DNA from: Candidatus Limnocylindrales bacterium
GTDB lineage: Bacteria > Desulfobacterota > Binatia > UBA1149 > CAITLU01
Direction: 5' to 3'
Assembly: GCA_035571835.1 (NCBI GenBank)
Contig: DATNBU010000013.1
Coordinates: 1-45,000, forward strand
Length of the DNA: 45,000 bases
The position numbers were made by a program, and so were the translations under genes. Below, piece after piece: positions 9,538 through 17,556 of this stretch (positions are counted from its first letter, which is position 1; each line of letters opens with the position of its first letter). The notes under the pieces were generated by a model that was not told the DNA's origin, did no database searches, and worked only from the letters and a program-made list of their open reading frames with translations.

Positions 9538-10587
9538 ATGCGGCTCGACGAGATCGCGCATCGACTCGATCTCGAGCTCGATGGCCGCCCTGGCGACGAG
9601 GCGATCGACATCCGTTCGCTCGCTCCGATCGAGGACGCTGCCGAAGGGGACCTGACGTTCGTTGCCGCTCCCCGGTATCGGCCTCTGCTGCGTACGACCA
9701 AGGCATCGGCCGTCATCCTGGCTATCGGAGAAGATGCCTGCGGACGGGCGGCCCTGCGTGCCCGCGACCCGTATTCCGCATTCGCGCATGCGCTCGCGCT
9801 GTTCGATCGCCGCCGGCGACCGTTGCCGGGAATCCATCCGACATCGGTGATCGCACCCAGCGCCAGGCTCGGCGAGCGGGTTTCGATCGGAGCCTTCGTG
9901 GTCATCGGCGACGACAGCGTGGTCGGCGACGACAGCGTGCTGCATCCTCACGTAGTGGTTTATGCTTCGGTCCGAATCGGCCGTCGTTTCACGGCTCATG
10001 CGGGGAGCGTGGTCCGTGAAGGCGTGACCATCGGCGACGATGTCGTGTTGCAGCCCGGGGCGATCGTCGGAGGCGACGGGTTCGGATTTCTCCCGTCCGG
10101 AAGCGATGTTCCGAAGTCCATCCCGCAGATCGGCGGCGTTCGTCTAGAAGACCACGTGGAGCTCGGCGCGAATACGACGGTCGACCGGGCGACCGTCGGC
10201 GACACTGTCCTCGGACGCGGCGTCAAGCTCGACAACCTCGTGATGGTCGGCCACGGCAGCCGCATCGGGGCAGGGACCATGCTCGCCGGGCAATGCGGCA
10301 TGGCCGGCAGCACGCGCATCGGGGAACGCGTGATGGCCGGCGGCCAGGCGGGCTTTGCCGGGCATCTTCGCGTGGGCGACGACGTGCGCATCGCGGCGCG
10401 CGCCGGGATCATTTCGGACGTGCGGGCGGGTACCACCGTGGCGGGCATGCCGGCGGTCGAAATCGCCCTGTGGCGGCGTACGGCAAGCGCGCTGCTGCGC
10501 CTGCCGGAGCTTCTGCGTCGCGTGCGCCGCCTCGAGAATTCTCTTGCGAAAACGGGCCGCGAGGACGCCGAGCCCGGCGACGGCTGA
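9538..10587 (+). CDS. lpxD: UDP-3-O-(3-hydroxyacyl)glucosamine N-acyltransferase
   Basis: Third enzyme of lipid A synthesis; it transfers a hydroxyacyl chain from ACP to the amino group of UDP-3-O-acyl-glucosamine. The 349-residue length fits the family. Residues 1-105 are the uridine-binding domain, residues about 110-310 are left-handed beta-helix hexapeptide repeats ([19 protein letters not shown] and others), and the C-terminus is helical. The catalytic His is His239 in VMVGHGS, the same number as in E. coli. The ATG at 9538 starts at the family N-terminus MRLDEIA; AAAGG lies about 12 bases upstream, a weak ribosome site. It is not in a bamA-fabZ-lpxA cluster as is common. Its presence shows that the organism makes lipid A. 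Confidence 0.93.
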   Translation: MRLDEIAHRLDLELDGRPGDEAIDIRSLAPIEDAAEGDLTFVAAPRYRPLLRTTKASAVILAIGEDACGRAALRARDPYSAFAHALALFDRRRRPLPGIHPTSVIAPSARLGERVSIGAFVVIGDDSVVGDDSVLHPHVVVYASVRIGRRFTAHAGSVVREGVTIGDDVVLQPGAIVGGDGFGFLPSGSDVPKSIPQIGGVRLEDHVELGANTTVDRATVGDTVLGRGVKLDNLVMVGHGSRIGAGTMLAGQCGMAGSTRIGERVMAGGQAGFAGHLRVGDDVRIAARAGIISDVRAGTTVAGMPAVEIALWRRTASALLRLPELLRRVRRLENSLAKTGREDAEPGDG

Positions 10588-10749
10588 GGAGTCCCGCTCG
10601 AGCGTCCCGCCGTAAGAACCGCCCGCATTCCTCGCGCGCCGTCGTCGCGTTGCCTCTGCGGGCTGCTTTCGCTAACTGATCCTGTTCGCGCCTCGGACAC
10701 AGCGAGCACAGGCGGTGGTCCGGTCGGCCGGGTTGGGAAGGGGCATGTC

Positions 10750-11268
10750 GTGATCATCAGGGTCCCAGACCTCAAGGAAGAGGTCCGGCAGCTCGAGTTT
10801 TTCGAACCGGCTGACGAGCTCAACACGCAGGTGAACGCGAGTCCCGGGGCCGACGACCAGCATTTTTGCAGGGATCTGGCTGTCGTCGCGGAGATTTACC
10901 GGACCGGGCACGACGTTCATTTCCAGGGCAGCATCGACGGCGAGGTTCGCGAGACCTGCGCGCGCTGCCTCGAAGAGTTCGAGCGGCCCCTGCACCGCGA
11001 GTTCCGGTTCGTCATCCTGCCCCGCGTGGCCAGGGATGACGACGCGGAAGACGACGAAGGGGTCGATCACTACAGCGGTGACGATCTCGATCTGAGTCCG
11101 CTGGTGCGCGAACAGGCGCTGCTGTCGTTCGAATCGCTGCCGCTGTGCAGCGAGGAATGCATGGGCCTGTGTGCGGGTTGTGGCGCCAATCTCAACCGGG
11201 AGAAGTGCACGTGCCCGGAAACCGGCAGGGTTCGTCCCCTGCGAGCGATCGAGTTACCGAAAGTCTGA
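10750..11268 (+). CDS. yceD: DUF177 protein, YceD family (23S rRNA accumulation)
   Basis: A 172-residue cytoplasmic protein starting at GTG with GGGAAGGGG just upstream. It has the DUF177 features: a beta-rich N-terminal half, ETCARCLEEF near residue 59-68, an acidic middle (DDDAEDDEG) and a C-terminal Cys cluster LCAGCGANLN...CTC. YceD is linked to 23S rRNA accumulation and is almost always encoded directly before rpmF, as here (25 bases apart). The Cys pairs could bind a metal. It opens a long plus-strand operon that runs to lptE. The 162 bases before it hold no clear promoter; a TTGCCT-N17-TAACTG pair at 10650-10678 is too weak to call. Confidence 0.88.
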   Translation: MIIRVPDLKEEVRQLEFFEPADELNTQVNASPGADDQHFCRDLAVVAEIYRTGHDVHFQGSIDGEVRETCARCLEEFERPLHREFRFVILPRVARDDDAEDDEGVDHYSGDDLDLSPLVREQALLSFESLPLCSEECMGLCAGCGANLNREKCTCPETGRVRPLRAIELPKV

Positions 11269-11293
11269 GCAAGAAAGTTCGAGGAGTACGAAG

Positions 11294-11476
11294 ATGCCGG
11301 TTCCGAAGAGAAGAACATCCAAGTCGAAGAAGAACATGCGCCGCGCCCATGACTTCCTGACCCCGATCCAGCTGGTCGCGTGCGCGAACTGCGGAGAGCG
11401 CACGATTCCGCATCGTGCATGCCGCGCGTGCGGCAACTACGACGGCCGTCGCGTCATCGAAACCGCGGAAGCCTAG
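11294..11476 (+). CDS. rpmF: Ribosomal protein bL32
   Basis: A 60-residue large-subunit protein. MPVPKRRTSKSKKNMRRAHD is the typical basic start, and the zinc-ribbon CANCGERTIPHRACRACGNY has its two Cys pairs intact, so this is the zinc-containing (C+) form rather than a zinc-free paralogue. GAGGAG at 11281-11286 lies seven bases before the ATG. The usual yceD-rpmF pair is kept, but the fatty acid genes plsX and fabHDG that commonly follow are absent; acpP comes next after 158 bases. Confidence 0.96.
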   Translation: MPVPKRRTSKSKKNMRRAHDFLTPIQLVACANCGERTIPHRACRACGNYDGRRVIETAEA

Positions 11477-11548
11477 ACCACTCCGTCGCCGCGAGTATTG
11501 CGGCAGATTTGCCCGCGGAATACCGCGAATTTCTGCACTGCGGGCGCC

Positions 11549-11577
11549 TTGCAAGCGGGTAGTGGCCTTTGTATGAA
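11549..11577 (+). promoter_or_regulatory. Candidate promoter for acpP
   Basis: TTGCAA (11549-11554) and TATGAA (11572-11577) stand 17 bases apart, each with four of six consensus bases. Transcription would start near 11584, about 50 bases before acpP. The 158-base gap also has small palindromes (GCCGC/GCGGC near 11491-11507). An own promoter would let acpP be expressed strongly and apart from rpmF. Confidence 0.4.
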
Positions 11578-11634
11578 CCCGCCTTTCGGGAGGCTTCGGC
11601 CGGTCTTCCGCAACGTAGAATGGGAGATGTTCCG

Positions 11635-11865
11635 ATGTCTGCAACCGAACGAGTCGTCGAGATCATCTGCGACCAGCTCACGCTCGATCCTTCCCAGGTC
11701 ACGCCCGATTCGTCGTTCCTCGAGGATCTCGGGGCCGACTCGCTGGACATCGTCCAGCTGATCATGGCGCTCGAAGAAGAATACGGCCTGGAGATCTCCG
11801 ACGAGGACGCCGAGAAGATCCGCACCGTCCAGGACATCGTCGATTTCATCGACAACCGAAAGTAG
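11635..11865 (+). CDS. acpP: Acyl carrier protein
   Basis: A 76-residue acidic four-helix protein that carries acyl chains on 4'-phosphopantetheine during fatty acid and lipid A synthesis. The prosthetic-group site is Ser36 in [15 protein letters not shown]. Length, charge and the ending DIVDFID are typical of primary AcpP rather than a polyketide carrier. GGGAG at 11622-11626 lies eight bases before the ATG. The frame continues upstream but without family sequence. The gene is followed directly by rpiB (TAG then ATG, no gap); fabF, its usual follower, is missing. LpxD upstream would use the acylated form. Confidence 0.96.
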   Translation: MSATERVVEIICDQLTLDPSQVTPDSSFLEDLGADSLDIVQLIMALEEEYGLEISDEDAEKIRTVQDIVDFIDNRK

Positions 11866-12399
11866 ATGACCGCCGCGGCGGCCACCCCAGACAGCAAGAC
11901 CGCTACCGCGGTCACTCGGGATGGCAAGGCCGCCGCGCAGAAGTTCGTGGTCGCAAGCGACCACGCGGCAATCGCGGCCAAGGCCGTGGTGCTCGACGAG
12001 CTGCGGTCCTGCGGGATCGAGGCAGTCGACCTCGGCCCGAACGATTCCGCATCCGTCGATTACCCCGATTACGCCGAGCGCGTTGCTCGCGGCGTGTCCG
12101 CTGGAGAGGCCGACCGCGGCGTGCTTCTGTGCGGCACCGGCATCGGCATGTCGATTGCCGCCAACAAGGTCGACGGCGTGCGGGCTGCTCTCGTACACGA
12201 CGTGACGACTGCCGCGATGTCGCGCCAGCACAACGACGCGAACGTGCTGGTTCTCGGCGGCGGGCTGCTCGGCGACCGGCTGATTCGCGACATTGTGAGG
12301 ACTTGGGTAAACAGCCGGTTCGAAGGCGGGCGCCACGAGCGGCGACTCGACAAGATCCGCAGCCTCGAAGGGACTCGCGAGACCACTCCGCGAGGATGA
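11866..12399 (+). CDS. rpiB: Ribose-5-phosphate isomerase B
   Basis: Interconverts ribose 5-phosphate and ribulose 5-phosphate in the pentose phosphate pathway. [15 protein letters not shown] begins the core at about residue 26. The catalytic Cys89 sits in [15 protein letters not shown], and [13 protein letters not shown]-like sequence (here [11 protein letters not shown]) follows. The protein of 177 residues has a 25-residue Ala/Thr/Lys-rich N-terminal extension not normal for the family. The start codon touches the acpP stop, which implies coupling. Ribulose 5-phosphate, its product, is also the substrate of DHBP synthase in riboflavin synthesis, so this gene is metabolically linked to the rib genes downstream. 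Confidence 0.93.
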   Translation: MTAAAATPDSKTATAVTRDGKAAAQKFVVASDHAAIAAKAVVLDELRSCGIEAVDLGPNDSASVDYPDYAERVARGVSAGEADRGVLLCGTGIGMSIAANKVDGVRAALVHDVTTAAMSRQHNDANVLVLGGGLLGDRLIRDIVRTWVNSRFEGGRHERRLDKIRSLEGTRETTPRG

Positions 12400-12416
12400 C
12401 CGCAAGGAAGAACGCC

Positions 12417-13670
12417 GTGAATGTTCTGGAGCGAAGCGACCCGGAGATTTTTGCTGCCATCTGCGCGGAAGGGCGCAGGCAGGAGCTCAACCTCGAGCTG
12501 ATCGCATCGGAAAACGCGGTCAGCGAAGCCGTCCTCGAAGCGGTCGGCTCGGTGCTGACGAACAAATACGCCGAGGGTTATCCGGGGCGCCGCTACTATG
12601 GCGGCTGCGAATTCGTCGACGTTGCCGAGGAACTCGCGATCTCGCGCGCCAAAGAACTGTTCGGAGCCGAGCACGTCAACGTGCAGCCCCATTCCGGATC
12701 GCAGGCGAACATGGCCGTGTACTTCGCGAACCTCGCGCCGGGCGACACCATCCTTGCGATGAATCTTTCGCACGGCGGGCACCTCACGCACGGCAGCCCG
12801 GTCAATTTCTCCGGCCGTTTCTTCCAGGTCGTCCCTTATGGTGTGGGCGAGGGCGACCATCGCATCGATTACGACGAAGTGCGCGCGCTGGCGCGCCAGC
12901 ACCGCCCGAAGATGATCGTCTCGGGGCACAGCGCGTATCCGCGGATTCTCGATTTCGCCGCGTTCCGCAGCATTGCGGACGAAGTCGGCGCGCTGCTGAT
13001 GGCCGACATCGCGCATGTGGCGGGGCTGGTCGTTGCCGGCCTGCATCCGTCGCCGGTCCCGCACTGCGATTTCGTCACGACGACGACGCACAAGACGCTG
13101 CGCGGGCCGCGTGGAGGGATGATCCTCTGCAAGGCCGAGCACGCGAAGAAGATCGACTCGTCGATCTTCCCGGGAAACCAGGGCGGACCACTGATGCACG
13201 TGATCGCGGGAAAAGCGGTCGCGTTCCGCGAGGCGCTGCGTCCGGAATTTCGTACATACCAGGAAAACATCATCGAGAACGCCGCCGCGCTCGCGCAGGC
13301 GCTGATGGAAGCGGGCTTTCGCCTCGTTTCGGGCGGCACCGACAACCACCTGATGCTCATCGATTTCCGCGACACGGAGATCACCGGAAAGAAAGCGCAG
13401 GAAAGTCTCGACCTCGCGCGCATCACGACCAATCGCAACACCGTTCCGTTCGATCCGCGCTCGCCGTTCGTGACGTCCGGGGTGCGCATCGGGACGCCGG
13501 CGGTGACGACGCGAGGAATGGGGCAGACCGAGATGCGCGAGATCGCCGCTTTCATCGCGCGCGGCCTGGCATCGCCCGACGATGCGGCTTCGCTGGCCGC
13601 TGTCGCACGCGACGTCGAAGCGCTCTGCCGCCGGTTCCCGATCTATCCGGGCCGCCACTACGCGAGCTGA
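12417..13670 (+). CDS. glyA: Serine hydroxymethyltransferase
   Basis: PLP enzyme that turns serine and tetrahydrofolate into glycine and 5,10-methylene-THF. Key parts are [24 protein letters not shown], the Lys226 Schiff-base site in [14 protein letters not shown] and the GNQGGPLMH loop. I chose GTG at 12417 (417 residues, same as E. coli) because AAGGAAG at 12404-12410 lies six bases upstream. An ATG at 12396, overlapping the rpiB stop as ATGA, would add seven residues but has a poorly spaced site. Order rpiB-glyA-nrdR is conserved in deltaproteobacteria-like genomes. The one-carbon product feeds purN-type reactions encoded further along the window. Confidence 0.95.
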   Translation: MNVLERSDPEIFAAICAEGRRQELNLELIASENAVSEAVLEAVGSVLTNKYAEGYPGRRYYGGCEFVDVAEELAISRAKELFGAEHVNVQPHSGSQANMAVYFANLAPGDTILAMNLSHGGHLTHGSPVNFSGRFFQVVPYGVGEGDHRIDYDEVRALARQHRPKMIVSGHSAYPRILDFAAFRSIADEVGALLMADIAHVAGLVVAGLHPSPVPHCDFVTTTTHKTLRGPRGGMILCKAEHAKKIDSSIFPGNQGGPLMHVIAGKAVAFREALRPEFRTYQENIIENAAALAQALMEAGFRLVSGGTDNHLMLIDFRDTEITGKKAQESLDLARITTNRNTVPFDPRSPFVTSGVRIGTPAVTTRGMGQTEMREIAAFIARGLASPDDAASLAAVARDVEALCRRFPIYPGRHYAS

Positions 13671-13717
13671 GCTGCCGGCGGCTTCGTCCGCGGCAGTCCA
13701 CAGGACGAGGACGAGCG

Positions 13718-14191
13718 ATGCGTTGTCCTTTCTGCCAGCATGCGGACGACAAGGTCGTCGATTCGCGCGAAGGCGACGGCGGTGAGGTCATACGCCGGCG
13801 TCGCGAATGTCTGTCCTGCAAGCGGCGTTTCACGACCTATGAACGCATCGACGTGGTGATGCCGCTGGTCGTCAAGAAAGACGGACGCCGCGAGCCGTGG
13901 GACCGCATCAAGCTCGAAGCCGGATTCCACAAGGCGTGTGAAAAGCGGCCGGTTCCGGCCGATGCGATCGATGAAGGCGTCTCGCGCATCGAGCGGGCCA
14001 TCCAGGACAAGGGCCTGCGCGAGATCCGCAGCGAGGATGTCGGCGAGCAGGTGATGGAGACGCTCAAGACGCTCGACGAGGTTGCGTATGTGCGCTTCGC
14101 ATCGGTCTATCGCTCGTTCCGCGACATTGCCGAGTTCCAGCGCACGGTCGAGAACCTCGTGAGCGAACGAAACCGCGGCGGCAAGGAATGA
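13718..14191 (+). CDS. nrdR: Transcriptional repressor NrdR
   Basis: A 157-residue regulator of ribonucleotide reductase genes that senses ATP/dATP. The N-terminal zinc ribbon has Cys3, Cys6, Cys31 and Cys34 (MRCPFC and CLSCKRRF). The rest is an ATP-cone domain starting at [13 protein letters not shown]. All metal ligands and the nucleotide-binding basic residues are present, so it should be active. It begins 47 bases after glyA and its stop overlaps the ribD start (ATGA), a very common neighbour pair. NrdR boxes were not looked for beyond the window; none is evident here. Confidence 0.96.
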   Translation: MRCPFCQHADDKVVDSREGDGGEVIRRRRECLSCKRRFTTYERIDVVMPLVVKKDGRREPWDRIKLEAGFHKACEKRPVPADAIDEGVSRIERAIQDKGLREIRSEDVGEQVMETLKTLDEVAYVRFASVYRSFRDIAEFQRTVENLVSERNRGGKE

Positions 14192-15363
14192 ATCCGCGCC
14201 GATCGGCCGGAAGCTCCGGCAAGAAGCACGTCGCGTCCCGCACAGACAAAAAGCTTGCCGCCGGCAACGGAAGCAGCGTCGCTGCAGGAATCGACGAGAA
14301 ATGGATGCGCGAAGCCATCGCCGAAGCCGAGCGCGGCCTCGGACGGACGACTCCGAATCCCGCCGTCGGTTGCATCCTCGTCCGCAACGGCCGTGAGGTC
14401 GCCCGTGGTCACTACCGGGGCGCCGGCGGTCCGCATGCCGAAGCCGTGGCGCTGGCGGCGGCCGGATCGAAGGCGCGAGGCGCCACCGCGTACGTGACGC
14501 TCGAGCCGCACGCTCACCAGGGCCGCACGCCGCCGTGCACCGATGCGCTGATTCGCGCGGGCGTTCGTCGAGCGGTCATCGGATGCGAGGATCCCCACGA
14601 GATCGTCCGCGGTCGCGGGCTGCGCCAGCTTCGCGGCGCGGGCGTCGTCGTCGAGTGCGGCCTGCTCGGGGACGAATGCGGCGACGTGATTCGCGGATAC
14701 CGCCGCTTCATCACGGGAAAAGGCCCGTATGTGCATCTCAAGCTGGCCGCGAGCCTCGACGGGCGCATTGCGGCCGCGGGCGGTGATTCACGCTGGATCT
14801 CGACCGATGCGTCGCGCGCGCTCGTGCAGAAAATGCGCGCGCGGTCCGAGGCGATCCTCGTCGGGATCGGTACCGTGCTTGCCGATGACCCGCGCCTGAC
14901 GTGCCGGATTCCGGGGGCTCCGTCTCCGCTGCGTGTCATCCTCGATCCGGAGTTGCAGACGCCTCCGGACGCCAACGTGATTCGCGGACGCGGGCGGGCG
15001 CTCATCATCGGAAGCGCGTCGGCGCCCCTTCGACGTCGAGAGCGCATCGAGCGGGCGGGCGCGACGGTCGAGTGTTTTGATACGCGCGGCGTTCGTGGCT
15101 GGAAGAGGCTTCTCGGCCGACTGGCCGGGCACGGTGTCATGGAACTGCTGGTCGAAGGCGGAGGATCGGTGGCTGCGTCGGCGGTCAAAGCCGGCGTGGT
15201 CAATCGCGTCTCGATCTTTTACAATGCGCGGTTTCTCGGCGCCGACGGAGTTGCAATGATCGGCGCGCTCGGAGTGCGCCGCGCCGCCGACGGGCCGAAG
15301 CTCAGGACGCTCGGCGTGCAGCGGATCGGCGAAGACATTTTGTGGGAGGGGGAATTCGAGTGA
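14188..15363 (+). CDS. ribD: Bifunctional deaminase/reductase RibD, with altered zinc site
   Basis: Performs the second and third steps of riboflavin synthesis: deamination of the pyrimidine, then NADPH reduction of the ribosyl side chain. Residues about 38-160 are the cytidine-deaminase-like domain and 175-391 the DHFR-like reductase with [11 protein letters not shown] and DSRWISTD. In the deaminase, the first ligand His83 and catalytic Glu85 (HAEAVAL) and the last Cys117 (TPPC) are in place, but position 108 is His where the family has Cys ([12 protein letters not shown] instead of EPCxHxGRTPPC). Spacing matches B. subtilis RibD (49/74/83). Zinc may still bind through His, or deamination may be lost. 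A 35-residue basic/Ala-rich extension precedes the core. The start overlaps the nrdR stop. Confidence 0.92.
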   Translation: MNPRRSAGSSGKKHVASRTDKKLAAGNGSSVAAGIDEKWMREAIAEAERGLGRTTPNPAVGCILVRNGREVARGHYRGAGGPHAEAVALAAAGSKARGATAYVTLEPHAHQGRTPPCTDALIRAGVRRAVIGCEDPHEIVRGRGLRQLRGAGVVVECGLLGDECGDVIRGYRRFITGKGPYVHLKLAASLDGRIAAAGGDSRWISTDASRALVQKMRARSEAILVGIGTVLADDPRLTCRIPGAPSPLRVILDPELQTPPDANVIRGRGRALIIGSASAPLRRRERIERAGATVECFDTRGVRGWKRLLGRLAGHGVMELLVEGGGSVAASAVKAGVVNRVSIFYNARFLGADGVAMIGALGVRRAADGPKLRTLGVQRIGEDILWEGEFE

Positions 15364-16610
15364 CGCGCGCCGCATACGGAAAACTTGCCGAGCTCACGGT
15401 CGCGATGCGTGAGATTCGTCGCGGCTCCGGCGTCGTTCTCTTCGACGAGAATCATCCGGAAAACGGCGGCTACCTGGTCGCGAGCGCGCGCCGCATCACG
15501 GCCGAAATGGTCAACCTGATGGCCAGCCGTGCGGGAGGCCTCGTATGCCTGGCCGTCCACGAGGACCGGCTTCGCAAGCTCGGCATACCGCTGCTCGTCG
15601 CCGACAGCCCGTTTCGCCAGGGCCATGCCTTCGGTGCATCCATCGAAGCCGCGACCGGCGTGACGACCGGCATTTCGGCGGCCGATCGCGCGGCGACCAT
15701 CCTCGTCGCGAGCGGCCCCGATGCCGTACCCGCCGATCTGGTGATGCCGGGACATATCTTTCCGATCCAGGTGCGTAGCGGGGGCGTGCTGGTGCGCGCC
15801 GACGCGGCTGCTGCGGCGTCCGATCTCTGCGCACTCGCCGGCGAGTCCGAGTCGGCCGCCCTCTGCGCCGTGCTCGACGAAACCGGCGAGCTCGCCAGCC
15901 TGGAGAGCCTTTCGGCATTTGCCGAAGAGATCCACGCACCGCTCCTGCCGATCGGAGCGATCGTTGCACACCGGCTCGCGACCGAAGTCGTCGTCGACCG
16001 CATCGCCGAGCGCGACATGGAAAGCGGCTACGGCGGTCGCTTTCGCGCGATCGTCTATCGAAACGATTTCGATCGCGACGAGCACATGGCGCTCGTCGCC
16101 GGCGATCTCGCCGGCAGCGATCCGGTGACGGTGCGCGTGCACTCGCAGTGCCTGACCGGAGACGTCTTCGGATCGACCCGCTGCGACTGCGGCGACCAGC
16201 TGCGTCTCGCGATGGATACGATCTCGCGCGAAGGGCGCGGCGTGATCGTCTACATGCACCAGGAGGGCCGCGGCATCGGTCTCGCGAACAAGGTTCGTGC
16301 CTACGAGCTCCAGGATCAGGGACGCGACACGGTCGAAGCCAACCTCGATCTCGGATTCGGCGAGGACCTGCGCGACTACGGGATCACCGCCCAGATCCTC
16401 AAGGATCTCGGCGTAAAGCGCGTACGCCTGCTGACCAACAATCCGCGCAAGGTCGCGAGCCTCGAACGCTACGGAGTCTCCGTCGTCGAGCGGCGCGCGA
16501 TCGAAATCCCTGCCCATGAGGACAACATCGCGTATCTTCGCACCAAGCAGCACAAGCTCGGCCACCTGCTCGAGTTCCCGACTCCGGGCGACAAGGACCG
16601 CGGCGAATGA
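15360..16610 (+). CDS. ribBA: RibBA with intact GTP cyclohydrolase II and degenerate DHBP synthase half
   Basis: A 416-residue fusion starting at GTG, which overlaps the ribD stop (GTGA) behind GGAGGGGGA. The C-terminal half (about 205-416) is a complete GTP cyclohydrolase II: zinc Cys264, Cys275 and Cys277, HQEGRGIGLANK and LLTNNPRK. The N-terminal half aligns without gaps to 3,4-dihydroxy-2-butanone 4-phosphate synthase and keeps GVTTGISAADRA and PGHIFPI. However, the catalytic residues have changed: E. coli Arg37, Glu40 and Asp42 correspond to Pro33, Gly36 and Tyr38; His153-Thr-Glu corresponds to Ala149-Ala-Ala; Glu174 corresponds to Ala170. Only Glu38 (Glu34) remains. I infer that this half is catalytically dead and perhaps structural, so DHBP must be made by another gene. 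Confidence 0.93.
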   Translation: MTRAAYGKLAELTVAMREIRRGSGVVLFDENHPENGGYLVASARRITAEMVNLMASRAGGLVCLAVHEDRLRKLGIPLLVADSPFRQGHAFGASIEAATGVTTGISAADRAATILVASGPDAVPADLVMPGHIFPIQVRSGGVLVRADAAAAASDLCALAGESESAALCAVLDETGELASLESLSAFAEEIHAPLLPIGAIVAHRLATEVVVDRIAERDMESGYGGRFRAIVYRNDFDRDEHMALVAGDLAGSDPVTVRVHSQCLTGDVFGSTRCDCGDQLRLAMDTISREGRGVIVYMHQEGRGIGLANKVRAYELQDQGRDTVEANLDLGFGEDLRDYGITAQILKDLGVKRVRLLTNNPRKVASLERYGVSVVERRAIEIPAHEDNIAYLRTKQHKLGHLLEFPTPGDKDRGE

Positions 16611-17065
16611 CGGAGAGCATTCGCATCGCGATCGTGGTCAGCCGTTTCAACCGGTCGGTCACCGACAATCTGCTCGAAGGCGCGCGCGCCGCGGCGGCAA
16701 AGCTCGGCGTGTCGTGCGACGAAGCCGACGTATTTGCGGTGCCCGGAGCATTCGAGCTGCCGCTGGTGGCCCGTGAGGCTGCCATGCGCGAGCGTTACGC
16801 CGGCGTCGTCTGCCTCGGCGCGGTCATTCGCGGCGAGACGCCGCACTTCGACTACGTCTGCAGCGAAGCGGCGGCGGGAATCGCGCGCGTCTCGATGGAG
16901 ACGGGCAAGCCCGTGGCGTTCGGCGTGCTGACGACCGACGACGTCGGTCAGGCGCTCGAGCGTGCCGGCGGTGCAGTCGGCAACAAGGGTTACGAAGCCG
17001 TGGTCACGGTGGTCGAGACTCTCGAAGCGATCGAGCGGGTGCGAGCGGCCGGGAGCGGTGCGTGA
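16607..17065 (+). CDS. ribH: 6,7-dimethyl-8-ribityllumazine synthase
   Basis: Condenses the RibD product with DHBP to form lumazine, the penultimate step to riboflavin. The 152-residue protein has IAIVVSRFNRSVTDNLLEGA, VPGAFELPLVA, the catalytic His80 in RGETPHFDYVC, and FGVLTTDDVGQALERAGG for phosphate and substrate binding. All look intact. It normally forms a 60-mer or pentamer in the cytoplasm. The ATG overlaps the ribBA stop (ATGA). An intact RibH next to a RibBA with a dead DHBP synthase half implies that DHBP is supplied by a gene outside this window. Confidence 0.95.
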   Translation: MTESIRIAIVVSRFNRSVTDNLLEGARAAAAKLGVSCDEADVFAVPGAFELPLVAREAAMRERYAGVVCLGAVIRGETPHFDYVCSEAAAGIARVSMETGKPVAFGVLTTDDVGQALERAGGAVGNKGYEAVVTVVETLEAIERVRAAGSGA

Positions 17066-17511
17066 GCAAGCCGTCGCGCCGCAAGGCCCGTGAGGCAGCG
17101 CTGCAGCTTCTCTACCAGGTCGACCTTACCGGCAACCGGGACGACGATGCGTTCGCGACCTACTGGCAATCGTGGCCGGAGATCGAGCTGGATCCGCGCA
17201 CGCGCGAATTCGCAGAAACGCTCGTGCGCTTCGTGCTGTCGGATGAGACCCGCATCGACGCGGCAATCGATGCGGCCGCGAGCAACTGGGATCTCGACCG
17301 CTTCTCACGCGTCGATCTGAACCTGCTGCGCCTGGCCGTCGGCGAGCTGCTCGGTTCGCCGGAGGTGCCGGCGCCGGTCGTCATCAACGAAGCGGTGGAA
17401 ATCGCACACCGCTTCTCGGACGAGAAGGCGGCATCGTTCATCAACGGTGTGCTCGACCGGGTCGCGCGCGATACCGGACGGATATCGAAAGCGCGCGGGG
17501 CGCGCAGCTAG
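17062..17511 (+). CDS. nusB: Transcription antitermination factor NusB
   Basis: A 149-residue all-helical RNA-binding protein that works with NusE (S10) on boxA in rRNA antitermination. SRRKAREAALQLLYQVDLTG is the typical arginine-rich start, and NLLRLAVGELL and VVINEAVEIAHRFSDEKAASFINGVLD are diagnostic C-terminal motifs. It starts at GTG overlapping the ribH stop (GTGA). The ribH-nusB pair is one of the most conserved in bacteria. leuS follows after 45 bases that contain a GC-rich palindromic stretch (GCGCGAGGCGCGC). Confidence 0.95.
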   Translation: MSKPSRRKAREAALQLLYQVDLTGNRDDDAFATYWQSWPEIELDPRTREFAETLVRFVLSDETRIDAAIDAAASNWDLDRFSRVDLNLLRLAVGELLGSPEVPAPVVINEAVEIAHRFSDEKAASFINGVLDRVARDTGRISKARGARS

Positions 17512-17556
17512 CCAACGCGCGAGGCGCGCGGCCACAGAAGAAAGGAGAGCAGGACG

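Noticed and set aside
17477-17540. GC-rich palindromes around the end of nusB as an intrinsic terminator
   Set aside because: Simple CG-rich runs without a T-run; leuS follows closely and is probably co-transcribed.
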